Source: Betaproteobacteria bacterium RIFCSPLOWO2_12_FULL_62_13 (GTDB taxonomy: Bacteria; Pseudomonadota; Gammaproteobacteria; Burkholderiales; SG8-41). From it: a stretch of 35,866 bases of DNA. Shown one piece after another: positions 19,013-28,813 of this stretch. The translations under genes were made by a program, and so were the position numbers. Numbering within the stretch: position 1 is the stretch's first letter; every line of letters starts with the position of its first letter. The DNA is taken from positions 11,613 to 47,478 of the forward strand of contig MERG01000052.1 in the NCBI GenBank assembly GCA_001771985.1, written 5' to 3'. The notes under the pieces are model-generated. The model was not told the origin of the DNA, did no database searches, and saw only the letters and a list, made by a program, of their open reading frames with translations.

Positions 19013-19028
19013 TGGTATGCATCCTGCT
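19013..19028 (+). promoter_or_regulatory. Candidate sigma-54 (-24/-12) promoter upstream of the cyanate operon
   Basis: TGGTATGCATCCTGCT: GG-N10-GC spacing matches TGGCACrN4TTGCW with three mismatches. Confidence 0.25.
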
Positions 19029-19067
19029 TGGGACACGGCATCGGAAACCTAAAGGACTGGAGAGATC

Positions 19068-20444
19068 ATGATGTCAGCATTCAACGATCCGTATGACCCG
19101 AACGTGCCGCTGTCCTGCCATTGCAGTTGCGGCCGCCACGCCACGCAAGCAGCACATGAGCGTGACCTGGAGGCGTCGAACGGCGACGGCGAGTCGCTTG
19201 CCGGACGAGCAGTTGAGTCGGCAATTGTCCGCGCGCTGTTGCCGCAGGATGCGCTGCGCCGCCGGTTTCTGGAGGCGGTAGGCGCAGGCACCGCGATGGC
19301 GGCTATCTCGACCTTCTTCCCGGTGGGTGCCGCCAAGGAGGTTTTTGCCGAGGACGCCGGCAAGATCGAAAAGACCAAGCTCAAAGTGGGCTTCATTCCG
19401 ATCACTTGTGCGACACCGATCATCATGGCGCACCCGATGGGCTTCTACTCGAGGCACGGTCTTGACGTCGAGGTGGTGAAAACCGCGGGCTGGGCGGTGG
19501 TCCGTGACAAAACGCTCAACAAGGAGTACGACGCCGCGCACATGCTCTCGCCCATGCCGCTCGCGATTACGCTCGGCGCCGGCGCGCAGCCGATTCCCTA
19601 CACCATGCCTGCAGTGGAGAACATAAACGGCCAGGCGATCACGCTCGCCATCAGGCACAAGGAGAAGCGCGACCCGAAACAGTGGAAGGGCTTCAAGTTT
19701 GCCGTGCCCTTCGATTACTCGATGCACAATTACCTGCTGCGCTATTATGTGGCGGAGTACGGGCTCGATCCGGACAGGGACATTCAGATCCGCGTGGTTC
19801 CGCCGCCCGAGATGGTGGCGAACCTGCGCGCGGACAACATCGACGGCTTTCTGGCGCCCGACCCGGTGAACCAGCGTGCGGTCTATGACGGCGTCGGCTT
19901 CATTCATACGCTGTCGAAAGACATCTGGGAAGGGCACCCGTGCTGTGCGTTCGCCGCGAGCAGGGAGTTCGTCACCCAGACGCCGAATACCTACCGTGCT
20001 CTGCTCAAGGCGATCATCGACGCGACCGCGTTCGCGCGCAAACCGGAGAACCGCAAGCAGATTGCGGAAGCAATCGCGCCCGCCAATTATCTCAACCAGC
20101 CGGTGACCGTAGTCGAGCAGGTGCTGACCGTAACTTTCGCCGACGGGCTCGGCAACGTGCGAAAAGTGCCCGACCGCATTGACTTCGATCCGTTCCCTTG
20201 GCACTCGTTCGCCGTCTGGATCCTGACCCAGATGAAGCGTTGGGGGCAGGTGAAGGGCGATTTCAGCTACGAAAAAGTCGCACGCGAGGTGTTTCTCGCG
20301 ACCGACACGGCGAAGCTCATGAAAGAGCTAGGGCTCGCGCCGCCAGCGGCCACATCCAAGAAGTTCACGGTGATGAAGAAGGAATTCGACCCGGCGAAGC
20401 CGGACGCCTACCTCGCCAGTTTCGCGATCAAGAGAGCGGCATGA
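19068..20444 (+). CDS. NrtA/CmpA-family ABC transporter substrate-binding protein, probable cyanate uptake (CynA-like)
   Basis: Tat-like RRRFLEAVGAGTAMAAIS; LKVGFIPITCATPIIMAHPMGFYSRHGLDVEVVKTAGWAVVRDK; downstream permease, ATPase and cyanase. Confidence 0.88.
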   Translation: MMSAFNDPYDPNVPLSCHCSCGRHATQAAHERDLEASNGDGESLAGRAVESAIVRALLPQDALRRRFLEAVGAGTAMAAISTFFPVGAAKEVFAEDAGKIEKTKLKVGFIPITCATPIIMAHPMGFYSRHGLDVEVVKTAGWAVVRDKTLNKEYDAAHMLSPMPLAITLGAGAQPIPYTMPAVENINGQAITLAIRHKEKRDPKQWKGFKFAVPFDYSMHNYLLRYYVAEYGLDPDRDIQIRVVPPPEMVANLRADNIDGFLAPDPVNQRAVYDGVGFIHTLSKDIWEGHPCCAFAASREFVTQTPNTYRALLKAIIDATAFARKPENRKQIAEAIAPANYLNQPVTVVEQVLTVTFADGLGNVRKVPDRIDFDPFPWHSFAVWILTQMKRWGQVKGDFSYEKVAREVFLATDTAKLMKELGLAPPAATSKKFTVMKKEFDPAKPDAYLASFAIKRAA

Positions 20445-21289
20445 GCATGCGCGGCTTCGCAACCTGGCGCGCGCCGGCACTTTCTCTGCTGCTGTTCCTG
20501 CTGTTCGTGGGGGTATGGCACGCAGCGACGCTCCCGACCGTGGGTCAGCAGACGGTGGACCCTGAATATGCCAAGCTCGTGGGCGCAGCGGCCGCCACCG
20601 GACAGAAGACGGCGTTTCCCACACCGGCGGATATGGCCGCAAAGATCTGGACGCACCTGCAAGAGCCGTTCTACGACCGGGGGCCGAACGACAAGGGCGT
20701 CGGCGTCCAGCTCGCCTATTCGCTTGCGCGCGTGCTCCTCGGTTTCCTTCTCGCGGCGCTGGTGGCTATCCCGGTCGGTTTCCTGATCGGCATGTCGCCA
20801 CTCGTCTACCGGGCGCTCGACCCGTTCATCCAGGTGCTCAAGCCGATCTCGCCGCTCGCCTGGATGCCGCTGGCGCTGTTCACGTTGAAGGACAGCGGCG
20901 TATCGGCCGTATTCGTGATCTTCATCTGCTCGCTGTGGCCGATGCTGGTCAATACCGCATTCGGCGTGGCTGCGGTGCGCCACGAGTGGCTGAACGTCGC
21001 AAGAACACTCGAAGTCGGGCCCTTCAGGAAAGCGTTCCGCGTGATCCTGCCGGCGGCAGCGCCCACCATCATGACCGGCATGCGCATTTCAATCGGCATC
21101 GCATGGCTGGTGATTGTCGCCGCCGAGATGCTGGTGGGCGGCACCGGAATCGGCTACTTCGTGTGGAACGAGTGGAACAATCTCTCGATCACCAACATCC
21201 TGACGGCGATCCTCGCCATTGGGCTGGTCGGCATGGCGCTCGACCAGATCCTCGCGCGGCTCACGCGCCTGGTGACCTTTCCGGAGTAA
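20441..21289 (+). CDS. NrtB/CynB-like ABC transporter permease
   Basis: ATGA overlap with upstream gene; LKPISPLAWMPLALFTLKDSGVSAVFVIFICSLWPMLVNTAFGV, EMLVGGTGIGYFVWNEWNNL; start at ATG 20441. Confidence 0.9.
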   Translation: MSMRGFATWRAPALSLLLFLLFVGVWHAATLPTVGQQTVDPEYAKLVGAAAATGQKTAFPTPADMAAKIWTHLQEPFYDRGPNDKGVGVQLAYSLARVLLGFLLAALVAIPVGFLIGMSPLVYRALDPFIQVLKPISPLAWMPLALFTLKDSGVSAVFVIFICSLWPMLVNTAFGVAAVRHEWLNVARTLEVGPFRKAFRVILPAAAPTIMTGMRISIGIAWLVIVAAEMLVGGTGIGYFVWNEWNNLSITNILTAILAIGLVGMALDQILARLTRLVTFPE

Positions 21290-21315
21290 ACGGTGAACAG
21301 TGAACAGCAAACAGT
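21288..21315. repeat. Heptamer array AAACGGT-GAACAGT-GAACAGC-AAACAGT starting inside the permease stop codon
   Basis: Period-7 reading; TAA stop 21287-21289. Confidence 0.8.
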
Positions 21316-21346
21316 GAGGGCGACCACAACCCGGAAAGCGGATCGT

Positions 21347-21381
21347 ACCGTTCACAGTTTACCGTTCACGCTTCACGGATT
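21347..21381. repeat. Opposing heptamer array ACCGTTC-ACAGTTT-ACCGTTC-ACGCTTC-ACGGATT
   Basis: Period-7 reading; units complementary to array 21288-21315. Confidence 0.8.
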
Positions 21382-21387
21382 CTGGTC

Positions 21388-22320
21388 ATGAACGATCACC
21401 TGATCAAGATCGAAGGTATCGCCAAGCGCTTCGGCGGGCGCGACGGCGCGGAAACCACGGTATTCGAGAACGTTCATTTCGCGATCGAGCAGGGCGAGTT
21501 CGTGTGCCTGATCGGTCATTCCGGCTGCGGCAAGACGACGATCCTCAATATCCTTGCCGGACTCGAGCCAGCCTCCGACGGTTACGTTTTCGTTGGTGGA
21601 CGCGAGATCCGGGGGCCAAGCCTCGATCGCGCCGTGATCTTCCAGAGCCACGCGCTATTGCCGTGGTTGACTGTCATGGGGAACATCGCTTTTGCGGTGA
21701 GTTCCCGCTGGCCCGAGTGGGACAAGGCGAGAATGCGCACCCACTGCCAGAAATACATCGATCTCGTGAACCTCGCCGGCGCCGAGAAGAAGCGTCCGGC
21801 GGAGCTTTCCGGCGGTATGAGGCAGCGCGTCGGCATCGCGCGCGCGCTCGCGATTCAGCCAAAGATCCTGCTGATGGACGAGCCGTTCTCCGCGCTCGAC
21901 GCGCTGACGCGCGGCATGCTGCAGGAGGAGGTGCTGCGGATCTGCGCCGAGACGCGCCAGACCGTGTTCATGATCACTCACGACGTCGACGAAGCGATCC
22001 TGCTCGCGGACAAGATCATCCTCATGACCAACGGGCCGCACGCCAAGATCGCGGAGATCGTGGTCAACACCCTGCCGCGCAATCGCAGCCGGCACGATCT
22101 GCACCGGCATCCGCACTACTATCGCATTCGTAATCACCTGATCGAGTTCCTCGTCGACCGCTCGCGTGCGTTCGACCGGGAAACGGCCGCCGGCGACTAC
22201 GACCCGCGCAACCCGCCGCTCGTCGCTCCGGGATTGAGCGAAGTCGCCGAGGCGGCCGCGCACGCCGCGCCGCGGCCGCTGGCGAGCTCGCGCCCGATGG
22301 CGGTGGTGGTCACTCACTAG
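21388..22320 (+). CDS. NrtD/CynD-like ABC transporter ATP-binding protein
   Basis: Walker A GHSGCGKTTILN, LSGGMRQRVGIARAL signature, ILLMDEPFSALDALTR, NPhTxR-type H-loop MITHDVDEA. Confidence 0.93.
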   Translation: MNDHLIKIEGIAKRFGGRDGAETTVFENVHFAIEQGEFVCLIGHSGCGKTTILNILAGLEPASDGYVFVGGREIRGPSLDRAVIFQSHALLPWLTVMGNIAFAVSSRWPEWDKARMRTHCQKYIDLVNLAGAEKKRPAELSGGMRQRVGIARALAIQPKILLMDEPFSALDALTRGMLQEEVLRICAETRQTVFMITHDVDEAILLADKIILMTNGPHAKIAEIVVNTLPRNRSRHDLHRHPHYYRIRNHLIEFLVDRSRAFDRETAAGDYDPRNPPLVAPGLSEVAEAAAHAAPRPLASSRPMAVVVTH

Positions 22321-22331
22321 AGTTCGAAACC

Positions 22332-22352
22332 CGCAACTCGTAACTCACAACT
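22332..22352. repeat. Short heptamer array CGCAACT-CGTAACT-CACAACT between ATPase and cynS
   Basis: Period-7 reading. Confidence 0.6.
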
Positions 22353-22370
22353 CAACTGAAGGAGAGACCG

Positions 22371-22871
22371 ATGAAAAAATCCGATGCACCCGAAGCGCTG
22401 CTCGCTGCGGCGAGTATGGCCAAACCCATGACGCGCGCCAATGTCACCGAAATGGTGGTGATGGCGAAGATCAAGAAGGGGCTCACCTGGACCAAGATGG
22501 CGAAAGCGATCGGCCAGAGCAAGGAATGGACGACGGCGGCGCTGCTGGGACAGATGCAGATGACGAAGCAGCAGGCCGAGGCTGCCGGCAAACTCCTCGG
22601 GCTGCCGGAAGACGCGCTACTGCTGCTGCAGCAAGTGCCGTACAAGGGATCGCTTCCGACCGCGGTGCCCACCGATCCGCTGATCTACCGTTTCTACGAG
22701 CTGGTCAACGTCTACGGCACTACCTTCAAGGAGCTCATTCACGAGGAGTTCGGCGACGGCATCATGAGCGCCATCGACTTCAAGATGGATCTCACTCGCG
22801 AGCCCGATCCCAAGGGCGATCGGGTCAAGATCACGATGAGTGGGAAGTACCTACCCTACAAGACCTATTAG
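22371..22871 (+). CDS. cynS: Cyanase (cyanate hydratase)
   Basis: KIKKGLTWTKMAKAIGQSKEWTTAALLGQ, DPLIYRFYELVNVYGTTFKELIHEEFGDGIMSAIDFKMDL. Confidence 0.95.
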   Translation: MKKSDAPEALLAAASMAKPMTRANVTEMVVMAKIKKGLTWTKMAKAIGQSKEWTTAALLGQMQMTKQQAEAAGKLLGLPEDALLLLQQVPYKGSLPTAVPTDPLIYRFYELVNVYGTTFKELIHEEFGDGIMSAIDFKMDLTREPDPKGDRVKITMSGKYLPYKTY

Positions 22872-22900
22872 AGCGGACACGCAAGCGCGCCGTTTTGAAT

Positions 22901-22943
22901 GCGCGCGTTGGAGCGGACGGGTTGACTGCCGCTCAACGCGCGC
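22901..22943 (+). terminator. Terminator-like long hairpin downstream of cynS
   Basis: GCGCGCGTTG (22901-22910) / CAACGCGCGC (22934-22943), with inner AGCGG/CCGCT pairing, followed by TATTTGTTGCTGTT. Confidence 0.5.
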
Positions 22944-23079
22944 TATTTGTTGCTGTTATCCGGTTCTGTTGATCCTGAGGAATCCTGCAAGTCGCGTCCA
23001 TTGACGCCCTCATCCGCGTTCGGCGCTGCTCAATTCGTGCATCGCGTAGAATTGAGTTTTTGCAAGTCGTCACCCACGC

Positions 23080-24681
23080 ATGAACAATTCCATTCGCGGC
23101 ACGCGCGGCATGGCGGTTGCGCCTCACTCGGCTGCCGCGCAGTCCGCCCTCGCCGTGCTGCGCGAAGGTGGCAACGCGCTGGACGCAATGATCGCCGCCG
23201 CGGCGACCATTGCCGTTGTCTATCCGCATATGAACTCGATCGGCGGGGACAGCTTCTGGCTGATTTCAGTGCCCGGCAAGGCGCCCGGCGCGATTGATGC
23301 CTGCGGCGCGGCCGCGACGGCGGCTTCGATCGAGTGGTACCGCGAACGCGGCATCGAAGCGAGTATTCCGTTCCGGGGCGCCGTCGCTGCCAACACGGTG
23401 GCGGGCACCGGGTCGGGTTGGGGTGCGGCTTATCGGCTTTCGCGCCGTGCGCTTCGGGGCCGCATGCCGCTTTCACGCCTGCTCGAGGACGCGATCCACT
23501 ATGCCGAACACGGTATCGCGGTCACGGTGAGCCAGGCCGCCAGCACGGCGACCAGGCAGGCCGAGCTCGCGACGCAGCCGGGTTTCTCCGAGACATTTCT
23601 GGTCGGTGGAAAGTCGCCAGCGGCGGGCAGCTTATTCACCCAGAAACGCCTCGGGGCGGTGCTCAGGCGCATCGCCAGGATGGGTACCTATGATTTCTAC
23701 CAGGGCGATCTCGCGCGCTCGATAGCCGAAGACCTGGCGCGCGTCGGGAGCCCCATCAGCGCGGCTGACCTTGCCGCGCATCAGGCGCGGCTCACCGACC
23801 CGCTGGCACTTGCTCACAGCGCCGGGTCGCTCTACAACATGACGCCGCCCACGCAGGGACTGGTGTCGCTCTTGATCCTCGGTATTCTCGATCAGTTGGA
23901 GATCCAGCGCACCGGTACCGCCAGCGCCGAATACGTGCACCTGTGCGTGGAAGCGACCAAACAGGCATTTCGCGTGCGCGACCGATACATCACTGATCCA
24001 GCCTACATGACCGTCGACCCGCGTGAATTGCTCAAGCCGGAACATATCCGCGAACTTGCCGTCAAGATCGACCGGCACAAAGCCGTTCCGTGGGGCCCGG
24101 GCCGCCCGCCTTCTGACACCGTGTGGATGGGCGTCATCGATCGTGCCGGTCGTGCGGTGTCGTTCATTCAGAGCATCTATCACGAATTCGGTGCCGGGAT
24201 CGTGCTGAAGGATACGGGGATCAACTGGCAGAACCGCGGCTGCAGCTTTTCGCTCGACCGCCAGGCGCTCAACGCGCTCCAGCCGGGCCGCAAGCCGTTT
24301 CACACGCTCAATCCAGCGCTGGCGCGCCTCAAGGACGGGCGTGTCATGATCTACGGCACCATGGGCGGCGACGGTCAGCCACAGACGCAATGCGCCGTTT
24401 TCACGCGTACTGTCGCTTTCGGCATGGACCCGCAATCAGCAGTGAACGCGCCGCGCTGGCTGCTGGGGCGCGCCTGGGGACTGCCGAGCGATACCCTCAA
24501 GCTGGAGTCGCGCTTCGACGCCGGCATCGCAAAAGCGCTCGGCGAGTGGGGCCACGAGGTCGAGATCCTCCAGCCTTACGATGAGGCCGTGGGCCATGCG
24601 GGCGCCATCATCCGGCACCCGAACGGCGTGCTGGAAGGCGGGGCGGACCCGCGGAGCGACGGCGTCGTCGCGGCTTTTTAA
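23080..24681 (+). CDS. Gamma-glutamyltransferase family (Ntn-hydrolase) protein
   Basis: RGMAVAPHSAAAQSALAVLREGGNALDAMIAAAATIAVVYPHMNSIGGDSFWL; catalytic-type DTVWMGVIDRAGRAVSFIQSIYHEFGAGI. Confidence 0.9.
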   Translation: MNNSIRGTRGMAVAPHSAAAQSALAVLREGGNALDAMIAAAATIAVVYPHMNSIGGDSFWLISVPGKAPGAIDACGAAATAASIEWYRERGIEASIPFRGAVAANTVAGTGSGWGAAYRLSRRALRGRMPLSRLLEDAIHYAEHGIAVTVSQAASTATRQAELATQPGFSETFLVGGKSPAAGSLFTQKRLGAVLRRIARMGTYDFYQGDLARSIAEDLARVGSPISAADLAAHQARLTDPLALAHSAGSLYNMTPPTQGLVSLLILGILDQLEIQRTGTASAEYVHLCVEATKQAFRVRDRYITDPAYMTVDPRELLKPEHIRELAVKIDRHKAVPWGPGRPPSDTVWMGVIDRAGRAVSFIQSIYHEFGAGIVLKDTGINWQNRGCSFSLDRQALNALQPGRKPFHTLNPALARLKDGRVMIYGTMGGDGQPQTQCAVFTRTVAFGMDPQSAVNAPRWLLGRAWGLPSDTLKLESRFDAGIAKALGEWGHEVEILQPYDEAVGHAGAIIRHPNGVLEGGADPRSDGVVAAF

Positions 24682-24772
24682 AGTCCGACCGCCAAGACAT
24701 GCGCTCGTTCGTGTTGCGGCTGGCGCACGAGTGCTGTCGGGCGTGCACCCGCAATAATCGGCGCCAATAAGG

Positions 24773-24799
24773 AAAAAAGGGCAGCCGAAGCTGCCCTTT
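24773..24799 (-). terminator. Rho-independent terminator of rpmE
   Basis: Minus strand AAAGGGCAGC-TTCG-GCTGCCCTTTTTT. Confidence 0.85.
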
Positions 24800-24816
24800 C
24801 TTGGGTGAGATGAAGC

Positions 24817-25050
24817 TTACGCAGCGGCGGATTTGGGTTTGGGCGTAGCCTTGCTCGCGTATTTCTTGCGGAACTTCTCGACGCGACCGGCGGTGTCAAC
24901 GATTTTCTGCTTGCCGGTGTAGAACGGGTGGCAGGCCGAGCATACCTCGACGTGCAAGTCCTTACCGAGCGTCGAGCGGGTGATCCACGAGTTACCGCAA
25001 CTGCACGTGACCGTTATCTCTCTATATCCAGGGTGAATTTTCGCTTTCAT
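24817..25050 (-). CDS. rpmE: 50S ribosomal protein L31, zinc-binding (C+) type
   Basis: [60 protein letters not shown]; start placed at internal Met. Confidence 0.96.
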   Translation of the reverse strand: MKAKIHPGYREITVTCSCGNSWITRSTLGKDLHVEVCSACHPFYTGKQKIVDTAGRVEKFRKKYASKATPKPKSAAA

Positions 25051-25119
25051 GGGAGCTCCTTGATGCGGCCGGGCCCGTCTCGGGAGATATGGAAACGCGC
25101 GAATTATCAACGATTTCAC

Positions 25120-25599
25120 TCAACGAAGCAAGGGCCGCTGTCCCGGCGCCCAGTTTTCCAGCAGCACGCAGCAGGCGAGCAGTTCCCGACGTCCGATCCG
25201 TGCATCTGTCAGCGCAAAGTGAGAATACCCGCTGAGCACATTCAGCGACACGAAGTAGATTTCGCCGGGGCGCACTTCGACCTGGATGCGGCCCGCATCG
25301 TAGCCGACTCCGTGCAAAAGGTGTTTTCCTGGACGCACGTCAACCCGGAAGAAACCGCCGGGGAGCGTGGCGCCGATCAGACGGTTGTCCATGTAGAGCA
25401 CGGTGTCGGCCCCGTTTCCGCCCCGGTCATGGCGGTAGACGTAGATTGCGGCGGTCGCCGGATGCGAGACGAATTGTTTCGCCTCACCGTCACGCACAGG
25501 CGAGGCTTGCGGGGTAGACGCGCAACCGCCCAGCAGCGTGAGCGGCAGGATCAAAGCCGGCAGTCTTGTGAGGATGACCAGCACGGAAAAATACTCCAA
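25120..25599 (-). CDS. DUF2846-like lipoprotein
   Basis: Lipobox LTLLGGC; AAIYVYRHDRGGNGADTVLYMDNRLIGATLPGGFFRVDVRPGKHLL. Confidence 0.75.
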   Translation of the reverse strand: MEYFSVLVILTRLPALILPLTLLGGCASTPQASPVRDGEAKQFVSHPATAAIYVYRHDRGGNGADTVLYMDNRLIGATLPGGFFRVDVRPGKHLLHGVGYDAGRIQVEVRPGEIYFVSLNVLSGYSHFALTDARIGRRELLACCVLLENWAPGQRPLLR

Positions 25600-25753
25600 G
25601 AGCGCGCCATACGCCGATTATAACGGCGCCTCCGCTACGTGCGCCGGTCGGTTCGCAACGCAGTACGGCCTGCCGGACGTGGTTTTCGTCTAGGGGCTCT
25701 GATCTCGGAGTGAGGCGCGCAAACCGGAGGGCCGCGAAAACGCCCCAAGAGTG

Positions 25754-26167
25754 CTACAGCAATTGGGCCTGTGCCACCAGCACGCGACCGTCCCGTTCAT
25801 GGATCTGCTCCAGGAAGCTGACTAGCGGGCCGGCGCGCAGGTCCCCAAATACGGTGTGCTGCACGAAATAAACCCTTCCCGCCGAGGTTTGCACGGTGAC
25901 AGACGCATTCGACGGAGCATACGCGGCGATACGATGCGAACCCGGTGTCACTTCCCAGCGGTAATAGGTACCAGCATAGGTCGTGATCTGCGCGCGGTCG
26001 CCGAGCCAAAGCGTCCCGCCAAACACTGAATCCACTTTGCTGCGCACGATGTAGATCACCGCCTTGTCGGGAAGGCTTTCAAATTTCTTGGCTTGAATAT
26101 CCTGCGGGCTTGGCGGCAGTTGCACACAGCCAGCAAGCACCAATGCGGACAGCAGTAATCGCCACAT
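25754..26167 (-). CDS. DUF2846-like lipoprotein, second paralogue-like gene
   Basis: Lipobox LVLAGC; KAVIYIVRSKVDSVFGGTLWLGDRAQITTYAGTYYRWEVTPGSHRIAAYA. Confidence 0.65.
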   Translation of the reverse strand: MWRLLLSALVLAGCVQLPPSPQDIQAKKFESLPDKAVIYIVRSKVDSVFGGTLWLGDRAQITTYAGTYYRWEVTPGSHRIAAYAPSNASVTVQTSAGRVYFVQHTVFGDLRAGPLVSFLEQIHERDGRVLVAQAQLL

Positions 26168-26191
26168 GGATCGCTCCTTCAGGTTGGTTAA

Positions 26192-26223
26192 GAGTTTGTC
26201 GCAGCTTAGTCCGACATACTCCC
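26192..26223. repeat. Degenerate inverted repeat related to the 2504-2540 element
   Basis: AGAGTTTGTCGCAGCTTAGTCCGACATACTCC compared with GGAGTTTGTCGGACTTGGCCCCGCAAACTCC. Confidence 0.5.
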
Positions 26224-26512
26224 AAGGTACGACGACCGAAAATCATACGCCTTGCGCCGTCCCTCAACTGCTGTAAACAGGAAAATGCTGCAAGTTATTC
26301 CTGCGTGACTCGGCTCCGCCACCCCGCGGACGCGGATGCCAAGGTCTTGAATTGGCGAGGAGTTCAAAGAATGAGTTGGCACCTGTTGTGGCTGCAGCGC
26401 ATGCCTTGGAGCCAGTACGCGCGCAATTTCAGATTCGTAACCGAAGGGAGCCGTAGGCGGGCGGGATTTTTTCGTTCCAGAGCGCTGTATCGAAGTGAGG
26501 CGAATGGGTTCG

Positions 26513-27772
<1,260 letters not shown>

Positions 27773-27899
27773 AGAGTGGTGGCGCTACATGCGGATGAAG
27801 CCAGGGAAAAGAATCGGGAGGAACGACACCCGCGCCTGAACCGTGCGTTTTCTGTATCGGGGCAGCCTGGTTCAGACGCTGGTGAAAAGGGTAGCGGTT

Positions 27900-28226
27900 T
27901 TAGATATGACTGTCAATAAAAGCGGTTAACTGGGATTTCGAAAGCGCGCCCACCTTGGTTGCTTCCACAGCACCGTTCTTGAAAAGCATCAGGGTCGGGA
28001 TGCCGCGGATGCCATACTTGGGCGGTGTCGCCTGGTTTTCGTCGATGTTGAGCTTCGCCACCTTCAGCCGGCCGGAGTATTCCTTTGCAACTTCGTCAAG
28101 AATCGGAGCGATCATCTTGCACGGGCCGCACCATTCCGCCCAGTAATCGACCAGGACTGGCGTGGGCGACTGTAGCACCTCCGGCTCAAAAGTATCGTCA
28201 GTAACGTAATGAATATGCTCGCTCAT
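27900..28226 (-). CDS. trxA: Thioredoxin
   Basis: [39 protein letters not shown]; start placed at MSEHIHYV. Confidence 0.97.
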   Translation of the reverse strand: MSEHIHYVTDDTFEPEVLQSPTPVLVDYWAEWCGPCKMIAPILDEVAKEYSGRLKVAKLNIDENQATPPKYGIRGIPTLMLFKNGAVEATKVGALSKSQLTAFIDSHI

Positions 28227-28422
28227 GGGCAGTGCCTTGGCACAATTGGACGGAAACCGCCACAGAAAAGGTGGCAACGAGGACTTGTGGAACTCATGCT
28301 AACCAAATTTTCGGATATTGGGAAGCGCAATGGACTTCGCGGGGCCGCCGGCGCACCGATTCTGTTAAAATATGAGCTTCTGCCGCCAATTCAAGGGTCA
28401 ATCAATTTCCTGAAGGAATACT

Positions 28423-28746
28423 ATGACTTACGTTGTTACCGAGAGCTGCATCAAATGCAAATATACCGATTGCGTTGATGTGTGCCCGGTAGATTGCTTC
28501 CGTGAAGGCCCCAACATGCTCGTCATCGACCCCGACGAGTGCATCGACTGCACCCTTTGCGTCGCCGAGTGTCCGGTCGAAGCGATTTACGCGGAGGACG
28601 ACGTGCCCGACAACCAGCGCCACTGGACCCAGGTCAACGCCGAACTGGCAAAGGTCTGGAAGGCCATCATCGAAAAGAAGGATGCGCCGGCCGATGCCGA
28701 CGAATGGGCAAAAGTTAAGGAGAAGGAGCATCTGCTTGAGAAGTAG
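28423..28746 (+). CDS. fdxA: Ferredoxin of FdxA type (7Fe/8Fe)
   Basis: [62 protein letters not shown]. Confidence 0.97.
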   Translation: MTYVVTESCIKCKYTDCVDVCPVDCFREGPNMLVIDPDECIDCTLCVAECPVEAIYAEDDVPDNQRHWTQVNAELAKVWKAIIEKKDAPADADEWAKVKEKEHLLEK

Positions 28747-28779
28747 GCAGGCGTTATCGGATGTCGGCATCGTCCGCGT

Positions 28780-28813
28780 TCCGCGGTCGCATCCCCAGAG
28801 GGGCCCCTGCTCC
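28780..28813. repeat. Dispersed repeat core CGGTCGCATCCCC..GGGGCCCCTGCTCC shared with the pgi/EI24 intergenic region
   Basis: cggtcgcatccccagaggggcccctgctcc here and cggtcgcatccccgcaagcggggcccctgctcc near 14686-14718. Confidence 0.75.

Noticed and set aside
18691-19041. Small ORFs in the gap upstream of the cyanate operon
   Set aside because: No recognisable family, poor composition; treated as regulatory/intergenic sequence.
19074-20204. 376-aa minus-strand ORF opposite the ABC binding protein
   Set aside because: Shadow ORF; sense strand has strong family motifs.
2543-22352. Reading the heptamer arrays as a CRISPR array
   Set aside because: Period is 7 bp with no ~30-bp spacers, arrays are dispersed, and no cas genes are present.
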